Of a DNA stretch of 21,689 nt, positions 12,917 to 17,698 are shown piece by piece. Location of the stretch: the IMG/VR virus record IMGVR_UViG_3300027759_000481, positions 1-21,689 of that record; one strand, 5' to 3'. How positions within the stretch are numbered: the stretch's first letter is position 1; every line of letters begins with the position of its first letter. The notes under the pieces are model-generated. The model saw only the letters and a program-made list of their open reading frames with translations, searched no databases and was not told where the DNA came from. The translations under genes were made by a program, and so were the position numbers. The stretch is from a virus.

Positions 12917-13004
12917 TGGAGGAAGTGGTAGGATTTGAACCCACGGTGCTTTTCAACACGCCTGATTTCAAGTCAGGTACCTTAAACCACTCAGACACAC
13001 TTCC
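12917..13004 (-). tRNA. tRNA-Ser(TGA)
   Basis: Acceptor GGAAGTG/CACTTCC, anticodon stem CCTGA/TCAGG with loop CTTGAAA, long variable arm CGTGTTGAAAAGCACC, T arm GTGGG-TTCAAAT-CCTAC, CCA present. Confidence 0.92.
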
Positions 13005-13022
13005 ATTATTCTTTATTCTTTA

Positions 13023-13110
13023 CCATATAGGAACACACTCAAACGGGTTTTTTCGCCGTTCACTCGACATCCGTTCCTGCAAGTGACGGATAGAATGTGT
13101 TCTTATATGG
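13023..13110 (-). ncRNA. Long-stem hairpin RNA after tRNA-Lys(TTT)
   Basis: An 88-nt element closed by CCATATAAGAACACA paired with TGTGTTCCTATATGG (14 of 15 bp, one A-C mismatch). Its first three bases are the CCA of tRNA-Lys(TTT). Inside are TCCGT/ACGGA and AACGG/CCGTT hairpins. No open frame or canonical tRNA arm. Confidence 0.5.
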
Positions 13111-13182
13111 TCGGGGCACAGGGATTCGAACCCTGATAGATCGGTTAAAAGCCGACTATTCTAACCATTGAATTATACCCCG
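13108..13182 (-). tRNA. tRNA-Lys(TTT)
   Basis: Acceptor CGGGGTA/TGCCCCG, anticodon stem GTCGG/CCGAT with loop CTTTTAA, T arm CAGGG-TTCGAAT-CCCTG, CCA present and shared with the stem of the following hairpin RNA. Confidence 0.92.
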
Positions 13183-13312
13183 TATATGGTCCACGCTCTC
13201 AGACTTGAACTGAGTTCTCTCGGCTTAAGAGGCCGGACTTCACCATCAAAGTTTAGCGTGGGTTGTGCATATTAATTGTCTTTAATGTGCCAACCATTGA
13301 CCATATACGGGG
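13178..13312. repeat. 14-bp perfect inverted repeat around tRNA-Lys(CTT)
   Basis: CCCCGTATATGGTC at 13178-13191 and its exact reverse complement at 13299-13312. The left arm is the junction of the two Lys tRNAs (end of one, CCA, start of the other). Just upstream of tRNA-Lys(CTT) a further hairpin GGTTG/CAACC (13261-13295) fills the loop side. Confidence 0.75.
13187..13261 (-). tRNA. tRNA-Lys(CTT)
   Basis: Acceptor CCACGCT/AGCGTGG, anticodon stem CCGGC/GCCGA (27-43 mismatch) with loop CTCTTAA, T arm CTCAG-TTCAAGT-CTGAG, CCA present. Confidence 0.9.
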
Positions 13313-13378
13313 TCAGTAATTGACACTATAGTTTACGAGATTTTCGTTTCATATAGTACCTCTTTCATTTAAAAATAT

Positions 13379-13407
13379 ATTATACAACAATTTAGGTTTG
13401 TTGTCAA
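13379..13407 (-). promoter_or_regulatory. Perfect consensus promoter before tRNA-Lys(CTT)
   Basis: TTGACA (13402-13407), a 17-base spacer, TATAAT (13379-13384) on the minus strand; start expected near 13372. It lies between the tRNA 3' fragment and the Lys tRNAs. Confidence 0.82.
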
Positions 13408-13413
13408 CCTTTA

Positions 13414-13443
13414 TTTGGAGTGGGTGACAGGAGTCGAACCTGC
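13414..13443 (-). pseudogene. 3' fragment of a split tRNA gene
   Basis: Intact T arm CAGG-TTCGACT-CCTG, 3' acceptor strand CACCCAC and CCA, but no anticodon arm. The matching 5' acceptor strand GTGGGTG is found at 14017-14023, on the other side of an inserted HNH gene and tRNA-Cys. Identity of the broken tRNA is unknown because the anticodon is gone. Confidence 0.7.
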
Positions 13444-13463
13444 ATAACTTTGATAAATACTTT

Positions 13464-13922
13464 ATGAAACACTGTATCCAATGTAACGCCGAACTAGCCG
13501 GCAAATATCAACTAAAGTTCTGTAGTAGTTCTTGTTCTGCTACACACTCAAACTCACTTATGCCTCGCAGAGCTAAGACAAGCGCCAAATGGCACAACTG
13601 CCCGCAATGCGGAACACTAACTAACAATCCCAAATTTTGTTCTCGAAACTGCCAAAATGCACATACAAACTCCCCTGAACGCAAAAGACAAATTCAAGAC
13701 AGTCGTAATGAAGCCAATGCAAAGTATAGGGCAACTAAATATACTCAAACTCCGCAAAATGTAGATCGTAAAGCAATACAACAGTTTTATGCCAACTGTT
13801 TGAAAGGATATGAAGTAGATCATATCGTTCCGATTAGCAAAGGTGGTTTGCACCACATTGATAACCTACAGTACCTTACTATTAAGGAGAATCGTAGTAA
13901 AAGCAATAAACTGGAGTACTGA
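13464..13922 (+). CDS. HNH homing endonuclease with two zinc fingers, 152 aa
   Basis: Two Cys clusters come first (CIQCNAELAGKYQLKFCSSSC and CPQCGTLTNNPKFCSRNC), each able to bind zinc, then a linker and the HNH motif GYEVDHIVPISKGGLHHIDNLQ with a final NRSKSNK. It thus has DNA-recognition fingers and an HNH nuclease, as in free-standing phage homing enzymes. It is on the plus strand, opposite to all tRNAs. Its stop codon lies inside the 3' acceptor strand of tRNA-Cys, and the pair sits inside a broken tRNA gene (13414-13443 and 13997-14023). Confidence 0.85.
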   Translation: MKHCIQCNAELAGKYQLKFCSSSCSATHSNSLMPRRAKTSAKWHNCPQCGTLTNNPKFCSRNCQNAHTNSPERKRQIQDSRNEANAKYRATKYTQTPQNVDRKAIQQFYANCLKGYEVDHIVPISKGGLHHIDNLQYLTIKENRSKSNKLEY

Positions 13923-13989
13923 GTGAGATTTGAACTCACGACTTTACGATTTTGCAGATCGTCCCTTTGGACCACTCAGGCATCAGTAC
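13912..13989 (-). tRNA. tRNA-Cys(GCA)
   Basis: Acceptor GTACTGA/TCAGTAC, anticodon stem ACGAT/ATCGT with loop CTGCAAA, T arm GTGAG-TTCAAAT-CTCAC, CCA present. The end of the convergent HNH gene overlaps its 3' end by about 11 bases. It lies within a disrupted tRNA gene. Confidence 0.92.
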
Positions 13990-13996
13990 ATAATTA

Positions 13997-14023
13997 ATTA
14001 CTAACCATTCAGCGCACACCCAC
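13997..14023 (-). pseudogene. 5' fragment of a split tRNA gene
   Basis: GTGGGTG followed by TG and a D-arm-like CGCTGAATGGTTAG, then sequence departs. The acceptor strand is fully complementary to the 3' fragment at 13414-13443, about 570 bases away. Confidence 0.68.
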
Positions 14024-14027
14024 ATTA

Positions 14028-14192
14028 TTACTTTTGATCAGTCTTTTCTCTTGCTACCTTAACATCACTTGCAAGTTGCGCTTGGATCATCATATTCTTA
14101 AATGCATTACGTTGCGCTTGGTCAGTGAATTTAAACAATGCTGTCATTGTTTTATTTCGTTTAGATAGTAAAAAAGTTTTACCTGGTTTCAT
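14028..14192 (-). CDS. Small hypothetical basic protein in the tRNA array, 54 aa
   Basis: Frame MKPGKTFLLSKRNKTMTALF...QLASDVKVAREKTDQK from ATG 14192, with AAGGAAAC upstream, to TAA 14028. It is a helical, basic protein, filling the spacer between tRNA-Ser(GCT) and the broken tRNA 5' end. No family recognised. Confidence 0.66.
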   Translation of the reverse strand: MKPGKTFLLSKRNKTMTALFKFTDQAQRNAFKNMMIQAQLASDVKVAREKTDQK

Positions 14193-14222
14193 TTTGTTTC
14201 CTTGTTAAAAATTACATAATTT

Positions 14223-14312
14223 TGGCGGAGCATATAGGATTCGAACCTATGCTCCCCTTGCGGGGAGGACGGCTTAGCAAGCCGCTGCCTTCGACCACTC
14301 GGCCAATGCTCC
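14223..14312 (-). tRNA. tRNA-Ser(GCT)
   Basis: Acceptor GGAGCAT/ATGCTCC, discriminator G, anticodon loop TTGCTAA within CGGC/GCCG, long variable arm built on TCCCC-GCAA-GGGGA, T loop TTCGAAT, CCA present. Confidence 0.93.
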
Positions 14313-14321
14313 TTAAATACT

Positions 14322-14398
14322 TGGTGCCTCCGCCGGGACTCGAACCCAGAAGGACCGATTATGAGTCGGCTATTATAACCTAATTTAATTACAGAGGC
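14322..14398 (-). tRNA. tRNA-Met(CAT) or Ile2(CAT)
   Basis: Acceptor GCCTCTG/CGGAGGC, D arm ATTA...TAAT, anticodon stem GCCGA/TCGGT with loop CTCATAA, T arm CTGGG-TTCGAGT-CCCGG, CCA present. CAT could be elongator Met, or Ile if C34 is converted to lysidine. Confidence 0.9.
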
Positions 14399-14407
14399 AA
14401 TCATTCT

Positions 14408-14494
14408 TGGTGCGACTGACCGGAATCGAACCGGTACGCCCTAACGGACATCAGATTTTAAGTCTGAGGCGTCTACCAATTCCGCCACAGTCGC
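14408..14494 (-). tRNA. tRNA-Leu(TAA)
   Basis: Acceptor GCGACTG/CAGTCGC, anticodon stem CAGA/TCTG with loop CTTAAAA, a long variable arm (about 15 nt), T arm ACCGG-TTCGATT-CCGGT, CCA present. This is the only Leu tRNA here with a normal class II arm. Confidence 0.92.
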
Positions 14495-14508
14495 AAATTC
14501 ATCTTACT

Positions 14509-14537
14509 ATTATATATCAAATAGTAATTGTTGTCAA
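14509..14537 (-). promoter_or_regulatory. Perfect consensus promoter before tRNA-Leu(TAA)
   Basis: TTGACA (14532-14537), a 17-base spacer, TATAAT (14509-14514) on the minus strand; start near 14502, 8 bases before the tRNA. Confidence 0.82.
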
Positions 14538-14577
14538 ACTAATTTAATATCAGGTTGACCATTATATAAATATTTAT

Positions 14578-14856
14578 ATGTTACAAAACAAAGCACGTAT
14601 TCCATTACATCTACGCCGTAGAGTACTAGAACGTGATGGCTATTATTGTGTATATTGTGATGAAGACCTGCGTGATGCTGAGATACACATGGATCATGTT
14701 ATCCCGGAATCAAAGGGAGGTCCAACTACATACGATAACCTACAAGTAACTTGCAGAAAATGTAATCTTGCTAAAGGGGTACTGACTGAAAGTCAATTCA
14801 CAAACAGATTAAGAACCCGAGCAATGAACATTTTAAATAAACTTGGAGCGGGGTAG
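14578..14856 (+). CDS. Small HNH endonuclease (McrA-like HNH), 92 aa
   Basis: A complete HNH with zinc-binding Cys pairs: CVYCDEDL, then HMDHVIPESKGGPTTYDNLQ and CRKCNLAKG. It has no extra DNA-binding domain. It is on the plus strand and converges on tRNA-Gly(TCC); its stop codon is in the tRNA's 3' acceptor strand, the same arrangement as the HNH gene at 13464. No clear RBS. Likely a free-standing homing nuclease targeting a tRNA locus. Confidence 0.85.
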   Translation: MLQNKARIPLHLRRRVLERDGYYCVYCDEDLRDAEIHMDHVIPESKGGPTTYDNLQVTCRKCNLAKGVLTESQFTNRLRTRAMNILNKLGAG

Positions 14857-14917
14857 GAGAATCGAACTCCTCGCTTTAGCTTGGAAGGCTAAGGTATTAC
14901 CACTATACGAACCCCGC
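14844..14917 (-). tRNA. tRNA-Gly(TCC)
   Basis: Acceptor GCGGGGT/ACCCCGC, anticodon stem TTAGC/GCTAA with loop CTTCCAA, T arm GAGGAG-TTCGATT-CTCCT, CCA present. The convergent HNH gene overlaps its last 13 bases. Confidence 0.92.
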
Positions 14918-14930
14918 ATAAATTGAATTT

Positions 14931-15032
14931 GTTAAAGTTGTTCCACCACATTATAGGAACCATTCACCCGAATTAACAAGTCCGGACGGGATTCGGTAAG
15001 TCACTTGGGATACTTGTCCAGCTTGCAACCTT
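14931..15032 (-). ncRNA. Structured spacer RNA, unassigned
   Basis: No frame or tRNA, but several inverted repeats: GTTCC/GGAAC, CCGAAT/ATTCGG and ACAAGT/ACTTGT. Placed like the other long-stem elements of the array, though it lacks a single closing stem. Confidence 0.35.
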
Positions 15033-15035
15033 CTG

Positions 15036-15161
15036 CCCATGGACACTACGTGCCCAGGTGGGAGTCGAACCCATTGCCTTCTACTATTTCGGTTGTTCGA
15101 ACAAACCTAGATAGCGTGACTTTCTCTTGCTAACACTCTAACAAAACTTGGCGTACATGGG
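15036..15161 (-). ncRNA. tRNA-like long-stem RNA with canonical T arm
   Basis: Closed by CCCATG/CATGGG plus TACG/CGTA, with GTGTC bulged on the 3' strand. Inside are a D-like arm (TTTTG/CAAGA), a long hairpin GGTTTGTTCGAACAACC where the anticodon arm would be, and a full T arm ATGGG-TTCGACT-CCCAC. There is no anticodon loop, so it cannot be an ordinary tRNA. A second pairing GTACATG/CATGTAC (15153-15159 with 15218-15224) could form with the adjacent upstream RNA. Confidence 0.5.
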
Positions 15162-15231
15162 TATCATTTCAATCGCCTTTCGCCGTCTCAATTAACGGTA
15201 CCCTCAATCTTCGGGCTCATGTACATAAAAT

Positions 15232-15309
15232 TGGCGCCTCGGAGGGGATTTGAACCCCTGATCTCTACCGTGACAGGGTAGCGCATTAGGCCAGCTATGC
15301 TACCGAAGC
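15232..15309 (-). tRNA. tRNA-Asp(GTC)
   Basis: Acceptor GCTTCGG/CCGAGGC, discriminator G, anticodon stem CTACC/GGTAG with loop CTGTCAC, T arm AGGGG-TTCAAAT-CCCCT, CCA present. Confidence 0.93.
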
Positions 15310-15379
15310 AAAATAAGATAGGCTTCACACCTAATTGACGTTTGCTAGCGCATTCAGTCTAACGTCTAAATCATCAACT

Positions 15380-15465
15380 TGGTGGATGCAGTTGGAGTCG
15401 AACCAACAGTGCCGCGAGGCGGAAGATTTACAGTCTTCTGGGGTTACCAGTTTTCCTACACATCC
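15380..15465 (-). tRNA. tRNA-Tyr(GTA)
   Basis: Acceptor GGATGTG/TGCATCC, anticodon stem AGA/TCT with loop CTGTAAA, variable arm built on GCCTCGCGGC, T arm GTTGG-TTCGACT-CCAAC, CCA present. Confidence 0.92.
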
Positions 15466-15472
15466 AAAATTT

Positions 15473-15573
15473 GAAGACAGTATATGGATTCTTTCCTGTC
15501 AGTCGCAGAATTACATAGAATAGCCACGTTTCATACTTCTCCGTGAAAGGGAGGTAAATCGTATCTGCGTCTT
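15473..15573 (-). ncRNA. tRNA-like hairpin RNA with Glu-type loop
   Basis: Outer pairs AAGAC/GTCTT and, inside, CGCAGA/TCTGCG (15504-15569). The inner part contains CTCC-CTTTCAC-GGAG, a 7-nt loop with T33 and TTC at anticodon positions. No T arm. It lies directly upstream of tRNA-Tyr and 8 bases after the CCA of tRNA-Glu. Confidence 0.42.
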
Positions 15574-15580
15574 AAAAACT

Positions 15581-15655
15581 TGGAGTCGCATACGGGTTCT
15601 GCCCCCGTCTGGTCACCTTGAAAGGGTGATGACCTCACTAGAAGTCTAATGCGAC
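15581..15655 (-). tRNA. tRNA-Glu(TTC) with non-canonical T loop
   Basis: Acceptor GTCGCAT/ATGCGAC, D arm GACT/GGTC, anticodon stem TCACC/GGTGA with loop CTTTCAA, CCA present. The T arm is ACGGG-GGCAGAA-CCCGT: stem perfect, but the loop has neither T54-T55 nor A58. Confidence 0.82.
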
Positions 15656-15663
15656 ATTATCTG

Positions 15664-15778
15664 TTATATATAAACTCACTCGCATCTGCCTTTGGAGCCG
15701 CGTGTTCCTTCCCTCTGTATACACATCACAGGATCCTGTGATAGGAACATGCACATTTACACTAGAGTTTACATATAA
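15664..15778 (-). ncRNA. Long-stem hairpin RNA with 18-nt palindrome
   Basis: Closed by TTATATGTAAACTC/GAGTTTATATATAA. A second stem GCATGTTCC/GGAACACGC (about 9 bp with a wobble) follows, and at the tip is ATCACAG-GATC-CTGTGAT. It is separated from the next element by the linker CAAAGAAG. Confidence 0.55.
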
Positions 15779-15786
15779 CTTCTTTG

Positions 15787-15885
15787 TTATATTCAAATAC
15801 ACTACCAGTCCCCAGGATTCGAACCTGTTTCTCTAGTAGTTTTCCCTGTCGTTTACGGACGGGCAAGCAGTGTACTTGAATATAA
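15787..15885 (-). ncRNA. tRNA-like RNA with 17-bp extended stem (homolog of 16121)
   Basis: Closed by TTATATTCAAGTACACT paired with AGTGTATTTGAATATAA (17 bp, one wobble), then a GC-TTG-CC / GGG-ACTG-GT internal loop. Inside are a GTC-CGTAAAC-GAC arm and a canonical T arm CAGG-TTCGAAT-CCTG. No usable anticodon. Shares the internal loop, T arm and closing-stem position with the element at 16121-16216, while the stem sequence differs with compensating changes. Confidence 0.6.
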
Positions 15886-15886
15886 T

Positions 15887-15966
15887 ACCATATTGAAACA
15901 CACTATATTACTATATATTTAATACGACAGCTTGATCAGAACTGTTTTAATGTGTTTCAATATGGT
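15887..15966 (-). ncRNA. Long-stem hairpin RNA, perfect 16-bp closing stem
   Basis: ACCATATTGAAACACA at one end and its exact reverse complement at the other. The loop side contains ACAG...CTGT and is AT-rich. One base separates it from the element at 15787-15885. Confidence 0.55.
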
Positions 15967-15991
15967 TTCCTGTTCCAGTCAGTCGGGCCAA

Positions 15992-16066
15992 ATATACAGT
16001 GCTTATTCCGTGCTATTCACACTATCCTTAAGAGTCGTCCTCCAGGATACCTTACGGTTTGTATAT
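15992..16066 (-). ncRNA. Hairpin RNA with D-arm-like motif
   Basis: Closed by ATATACA/TGTATAT. Inside are ATCCT/AGGAT and the motif ATAGTGTGAATAGCAC, a D-arm-like GTGT...GCAC. The element at 21502-21579 has the near-identical ATAGTGTCCATAGCAC followed by the same GAA. Confidence 0.5.
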
Positions 16067-16120
16067 CCATCTAGCAGATTACTTTGCTGTTAGGCTTTTT
16101 ATATGCTAGCAGTCGATACC

Positions 16121-16216
16121 ATATTTCAATACACTACCAGTCCCAGGGATTCAAACCCTCTGTCTTTTGTAGTTTACCACGAGTTTTGCGCTCAGGCAAG
16201 CAATATATTGAAATAT
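16121..16216 (-). ncRNA. tRNA-like RNA with extended stem (homolog of 15787)
   Basis: Closed by ATATTTCAATATATTGC paired with GTAGTGTATTGAAATAT (17 pairs including three wobbles), then the TTG / ACTG internal loop. Inside are GAG-CGCAAAA-CTC, GTGG-TAAA-CTAC and a T arm AGGG-TTTGAAT-CCCT. Its order D-like arm, short middle arm, T arm mimics a tRNA with a very long acceptor stem. Confidence 0.6.
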
Positions 16217-16226
16217 AACTTCTTTG

Positions 16227-16290
16227 TTATATTGAAACACACTAAGAATCCTAATCTTACGAACCTTGCACAGGATATGTTTCAATATAA
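16227..16290 (-). ncRNA. Long-stem hairpin RNA, 13-bp stem
   Basis: TTATATTGAAACA and exact complement TGTTTCAATATAA close a 64-nt element with an inner ATCCT/AGGAT stem and a GGTTCG loop segment. The linker to the next element is CAAAGAAG plus a few stem bases; the upstream element abuts it directly. Confidence 0.55.
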
Positions 16291-16372
16291 CTTCTCGCTA
16301 CGCTTTCTTTCACAAGATTGCGGACTGTTATCACCTTGCAACAAAATCGTGCTTGGTGTTGTCTTAGCGAAG
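16291..16372 (-). ncRNA. Hairpin RNA at the start of the RNA array
   Basis: CTTCGCTA pairs with TAGCG-AG-AAG, and CACC/GGTG pairs inside. It abuts the element at 16227-16290 and is the first element downstream of two strong promoters. Confidence 0.42.
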
Positions 16373-16438
16373 AAATTACACAATTAAATTTTTAATGAAC
16401 TTGTTGCAACTGACTCTATCGTTTGTTGCTATGTGTTT

Positions 16439-16467
16439 ATTATAACACCGTTTAGATTAATTGTCAA
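16439..16467 (-). promoter_or_regulatory. Perfect consensus promoter for the hairpin-RNA array
   Basis: TTGACA (16462-16467), a 17-base spacer, TATAAT (16439-16444); start near 16432, reading into the elements from 16372 down to 15664. Confidence 0.83.
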
Positions 16468-16534
16468 GAACTTTTTGTGTCTACTAGCTTTAAGCTACCG
16501 TTTCCGTGAACTAGTTCAATCAATCTAAGTATGT

Positions 16535-16563
16535 ATTATATACTAAACACCATTTATTGTCAA
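16535..16563 (-). promoter_or_regulatory. Second consensus promoter upstream of the hairpin-RNA array
   Basis: TTGACA (16558-16563), a 17-base spacer, TATAAT (16535-16540) on the minus strand, tandem to the promoter at 16439. Confidence 0.8.
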
Positions 16564-16591
16564 AAATTTGTTGTTGTATTTTTACAACAAC
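16562..16591 (-). terminator. AT-rich terminator after tRNA-Arg(TCT)
   Basis: GTTGTTGTA-AAAA-TACAACAAC (16570-16591) then AAATTTTT on the minus strand. It separates the Arg transcript from the hairpin-RNA promoters. Confidence 0.65.
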
Positions 16592-16600
16592 TATATCCTT

Positions 16601-16675
16601 TGGTCCGGCGTAGAGGAATCGAACCTCTATAATGACTTTAGAAGAATCATGTCCTATCCGTTGAACGAACGCCAG
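16601..16675 (-). tRNA. tRNA-Arg(TCT)
   Basis: Acceptor CTGGCGT/ACGCCGG, anticodon stem TGATT/AGTCA with loop CTTCTAA, T arm AGAGG-TTCGATT-CCTCT, CCA present. Confidence 0.92.
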
Positions 16676-16696
16676 AGAATTTCTTAAGTAGTCTCT

Positions 16697-16725
16697 ATTA
16701 TAGAGGATTGACGATTTTTTGTCAA
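16697..16725 (-). promoter_or_regulatory. Perfect consensus promoter before tRNA-Arg(TCT)
   Basis: TTGACA (16720-16725), a 17-base spacer, TATAAT (16697-16702); start near 16690. Confidence 0.82.
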
Positions 16726-16735
16726 GAAATATTAA

Positions 16736-16814
16736 TGGCTCCGCATCTGGGTAACGATCCCAGCTAAACAGTGATTAACAGTCACGCCCATGCACCATGC
16801 TCGGGTTCTGCGGA
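16736..16814 (-). tRNA. tRNA-Asn(GTT) with ATCGTTA T loop
   Basis: Acceptor TCCGCAG/ATGCGGA (G7-A66 mismatch), discriminator G, anticodon loop CTGTTAA in GTGA/TCAC, CCA present. T arm CTGGG-ATCGTTA-CCCAG: positions 54 and 58 are A and T instead of T and A. The D stem is CCC/GGG with a large loop. Its 3' end recurs identically at 21662-21689. Confidence 0.85.
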
Positions 16815-16822
16815 ATAAAAAT

Positions 16823-16896
16823 TGGTGCCCCAGTAAGGAATTGAACCTTCTTCTAATGCTTACAAGGCAATTGTAATACCAATATACTACAAGGGC
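16823..16896 (-). tRNA. tRNA-Thr(TGT), first copy
   Basis: Acceptor GCCCTTG/CTGGGGC, D arm GTAT-ATTGGTA-TTAC, anticodon stem ATTGC/GCATT (one mismatch) with loop CTTGTAA, T loop TTCAATT, CCA present. Confidence 0.9.
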
Positions 16897-16899
16897 AAA

Positions 16900-16925
16900 A
16901 TAGCAGTGATGTTACTCACTGCTAT
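16900..16925 (-). other. Perfect 10-bp hairpin upstream of tRNA-Thr(TGT)
   Basis: ATAGCAGTGA and TCACTGCTAT around a 6-base loop, followed on the minus strand by TTTT. It lies between the promoter at 16940 and the tRNA, so it is either a weak terminator or a 5' leader structure. Confidence 0.5.
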
Positions 16926-16939
16926 GTTTATTTAGATGA

Positions 16940-16968
16940 ATTCTACTCTAGCCTGATTTTTATGTCAA
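16940..16968 (-). promoter_or_regulatory. Promoter before tRNA-Thr(TGT)
   Basis: TTGACA (16963-16968), a 17-base spacer, TAGAAT (16940-16945) on the minus strand; start near 16933. Confidence 0.75.
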
Positions 16969-16969
16969 G

Positions 16970-17530
16970 CTAGTTTAGTAAAATTCTACTGTGCTTTGGA
17001 ACACCTGCAAGCAAGTAATCCATTTGATCAGCAAGAATGTTACGATGTTGTAAAATCATGTTTTCGTAGTGGTTTGGGACATACGGAGTGTATAGAAGTT
17101 CCATACGTGCTTCCTTCAATGTCTTATGACCTTTCTTACTGTTACATTCTTTACAAGCAGTAACAACATTCATCCAAGTGTTTTCACCACCTAAAAATTT
17201 AGGGACAATATGGTCCCTGCTTAAGTGATTGTAATTTGGATGATGTTCACCGCAATACGCACATACTTGCCGGTCCCGTCCAAACAATGTTCTGTTAGTT
17301 AATGCAACAGTACTATGCTTGAAAGGATTAAATCCGTGACCTTTGACGGCAATGATACTGGTAGTTTCAATATAGCTTTGATCACCAGTATTTTGAAAGC
17401 CACCGCGATACTTAGCCACAATTTCACCCATGCTCCATGCTACCGCATCTTTAGCGTGGTATGTAATTGCGTCATCATGCGAAATCCATTGTCTTGGAAT
17501 TCCTGAAATATCTAGTGCTAGAACAGCCAT
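16970..17530 (-). CDS. HNH endonuclease, cellular-type, 186 aa
   Basis: The N-terminal 90 residues (VLALDISGIPRQWISHDDAI...YHAKDAVAWSMG) and the end (NHYENMILQHRNILADQMDYL) match a widespread bacterial HNH family. The HNH is complete: RQVCAYCGEHH, LSRDHIVPKFLGGENTWMNV, CKECNSKKG. This differs from the other HNH proteins here, which are short homing types. AGGAG precedes ATG 17530. It is on the same strand as the tRNAs and does not break one. Its role, in phage or host, is unknown to me. Confidence 0.86.
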   Translation of the reverse strand: MAVLALDISGIPRQWISHDDAITYHAKDAVAWSMGEIVAKYRGGFQNTGDQSYIETTSIIAVKGHGFNPFKHSTVALTNRTLFGRDRQVCAYCGEHHPNYNHLSRDHIVPKFLGGENTWMNVVTACKECNSKKGHKTLKEARMELLYTPYVPNHYENMILQHRNILADQMDYLLAGVPKHSRILLN

Positions 17531-17573
17531 GCTATACTCCTTTGTTACTGTCTATATCTATTTAATACCTTAT

Positions 17574-17649
17574 TGGTGGGTCGTAGAGGATTTGAACCCC
17601 TGACTCCTTGGTTCGAAGCCAAGTACTCTATCCACTGAGTTAACGACCC
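17574..17649 (-). tRNA. tRNA-Arg(TCG)
   Basis: Acceptor GGGTCGT/ACGACCC, D arm ACTC-AGTGGATA-GAGT, anticodon stem CTTGG/CCAAG with loop CTTCGAA, T loop TTCAAAT, CCA present. Confidence 0.93.
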
Positions 17650-17651
17650 AA

Positions 17652-17680
17652 ACAAAAACCCGACTAATCGGGTTTTTTGT
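17652..17680 (-). terminator. Rho-independent terminator after the small membrane protein gene
   Basis: A perfect stem AAAAACCCGA / TCGGGTTTTT with loop TTAG and a T-run on both sides; 19 bases after the stop at 17699. Confidence 0.88.
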
Positions 17681-17698
17681 GAGAGTGTGTATTTAATT

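Noticed and set aside
14189-14404. 71-aa minus-strand frame
   Set aside because: Entirely made of tRNA-Met and tRNA-Ser sequence.
15473-15573. Second tRNA-Glu
   Set aside because: Has a Glu-type loop but no T arm, a 5-6 bp acceptor and no CCA; kept as a tRNA-like RNA.
15664-16372. CRISPR array
   Set aside because: Repeats are inverted within elements, not direct repeats with regular unique spacers, and no cas gene is present.
16103-16387. 94-aa plus-strand reading frame
   Set aside because: It runs across three hairpin RNAs and their linkers, has no RBS, and its sequence follows the repeated stem motifs.
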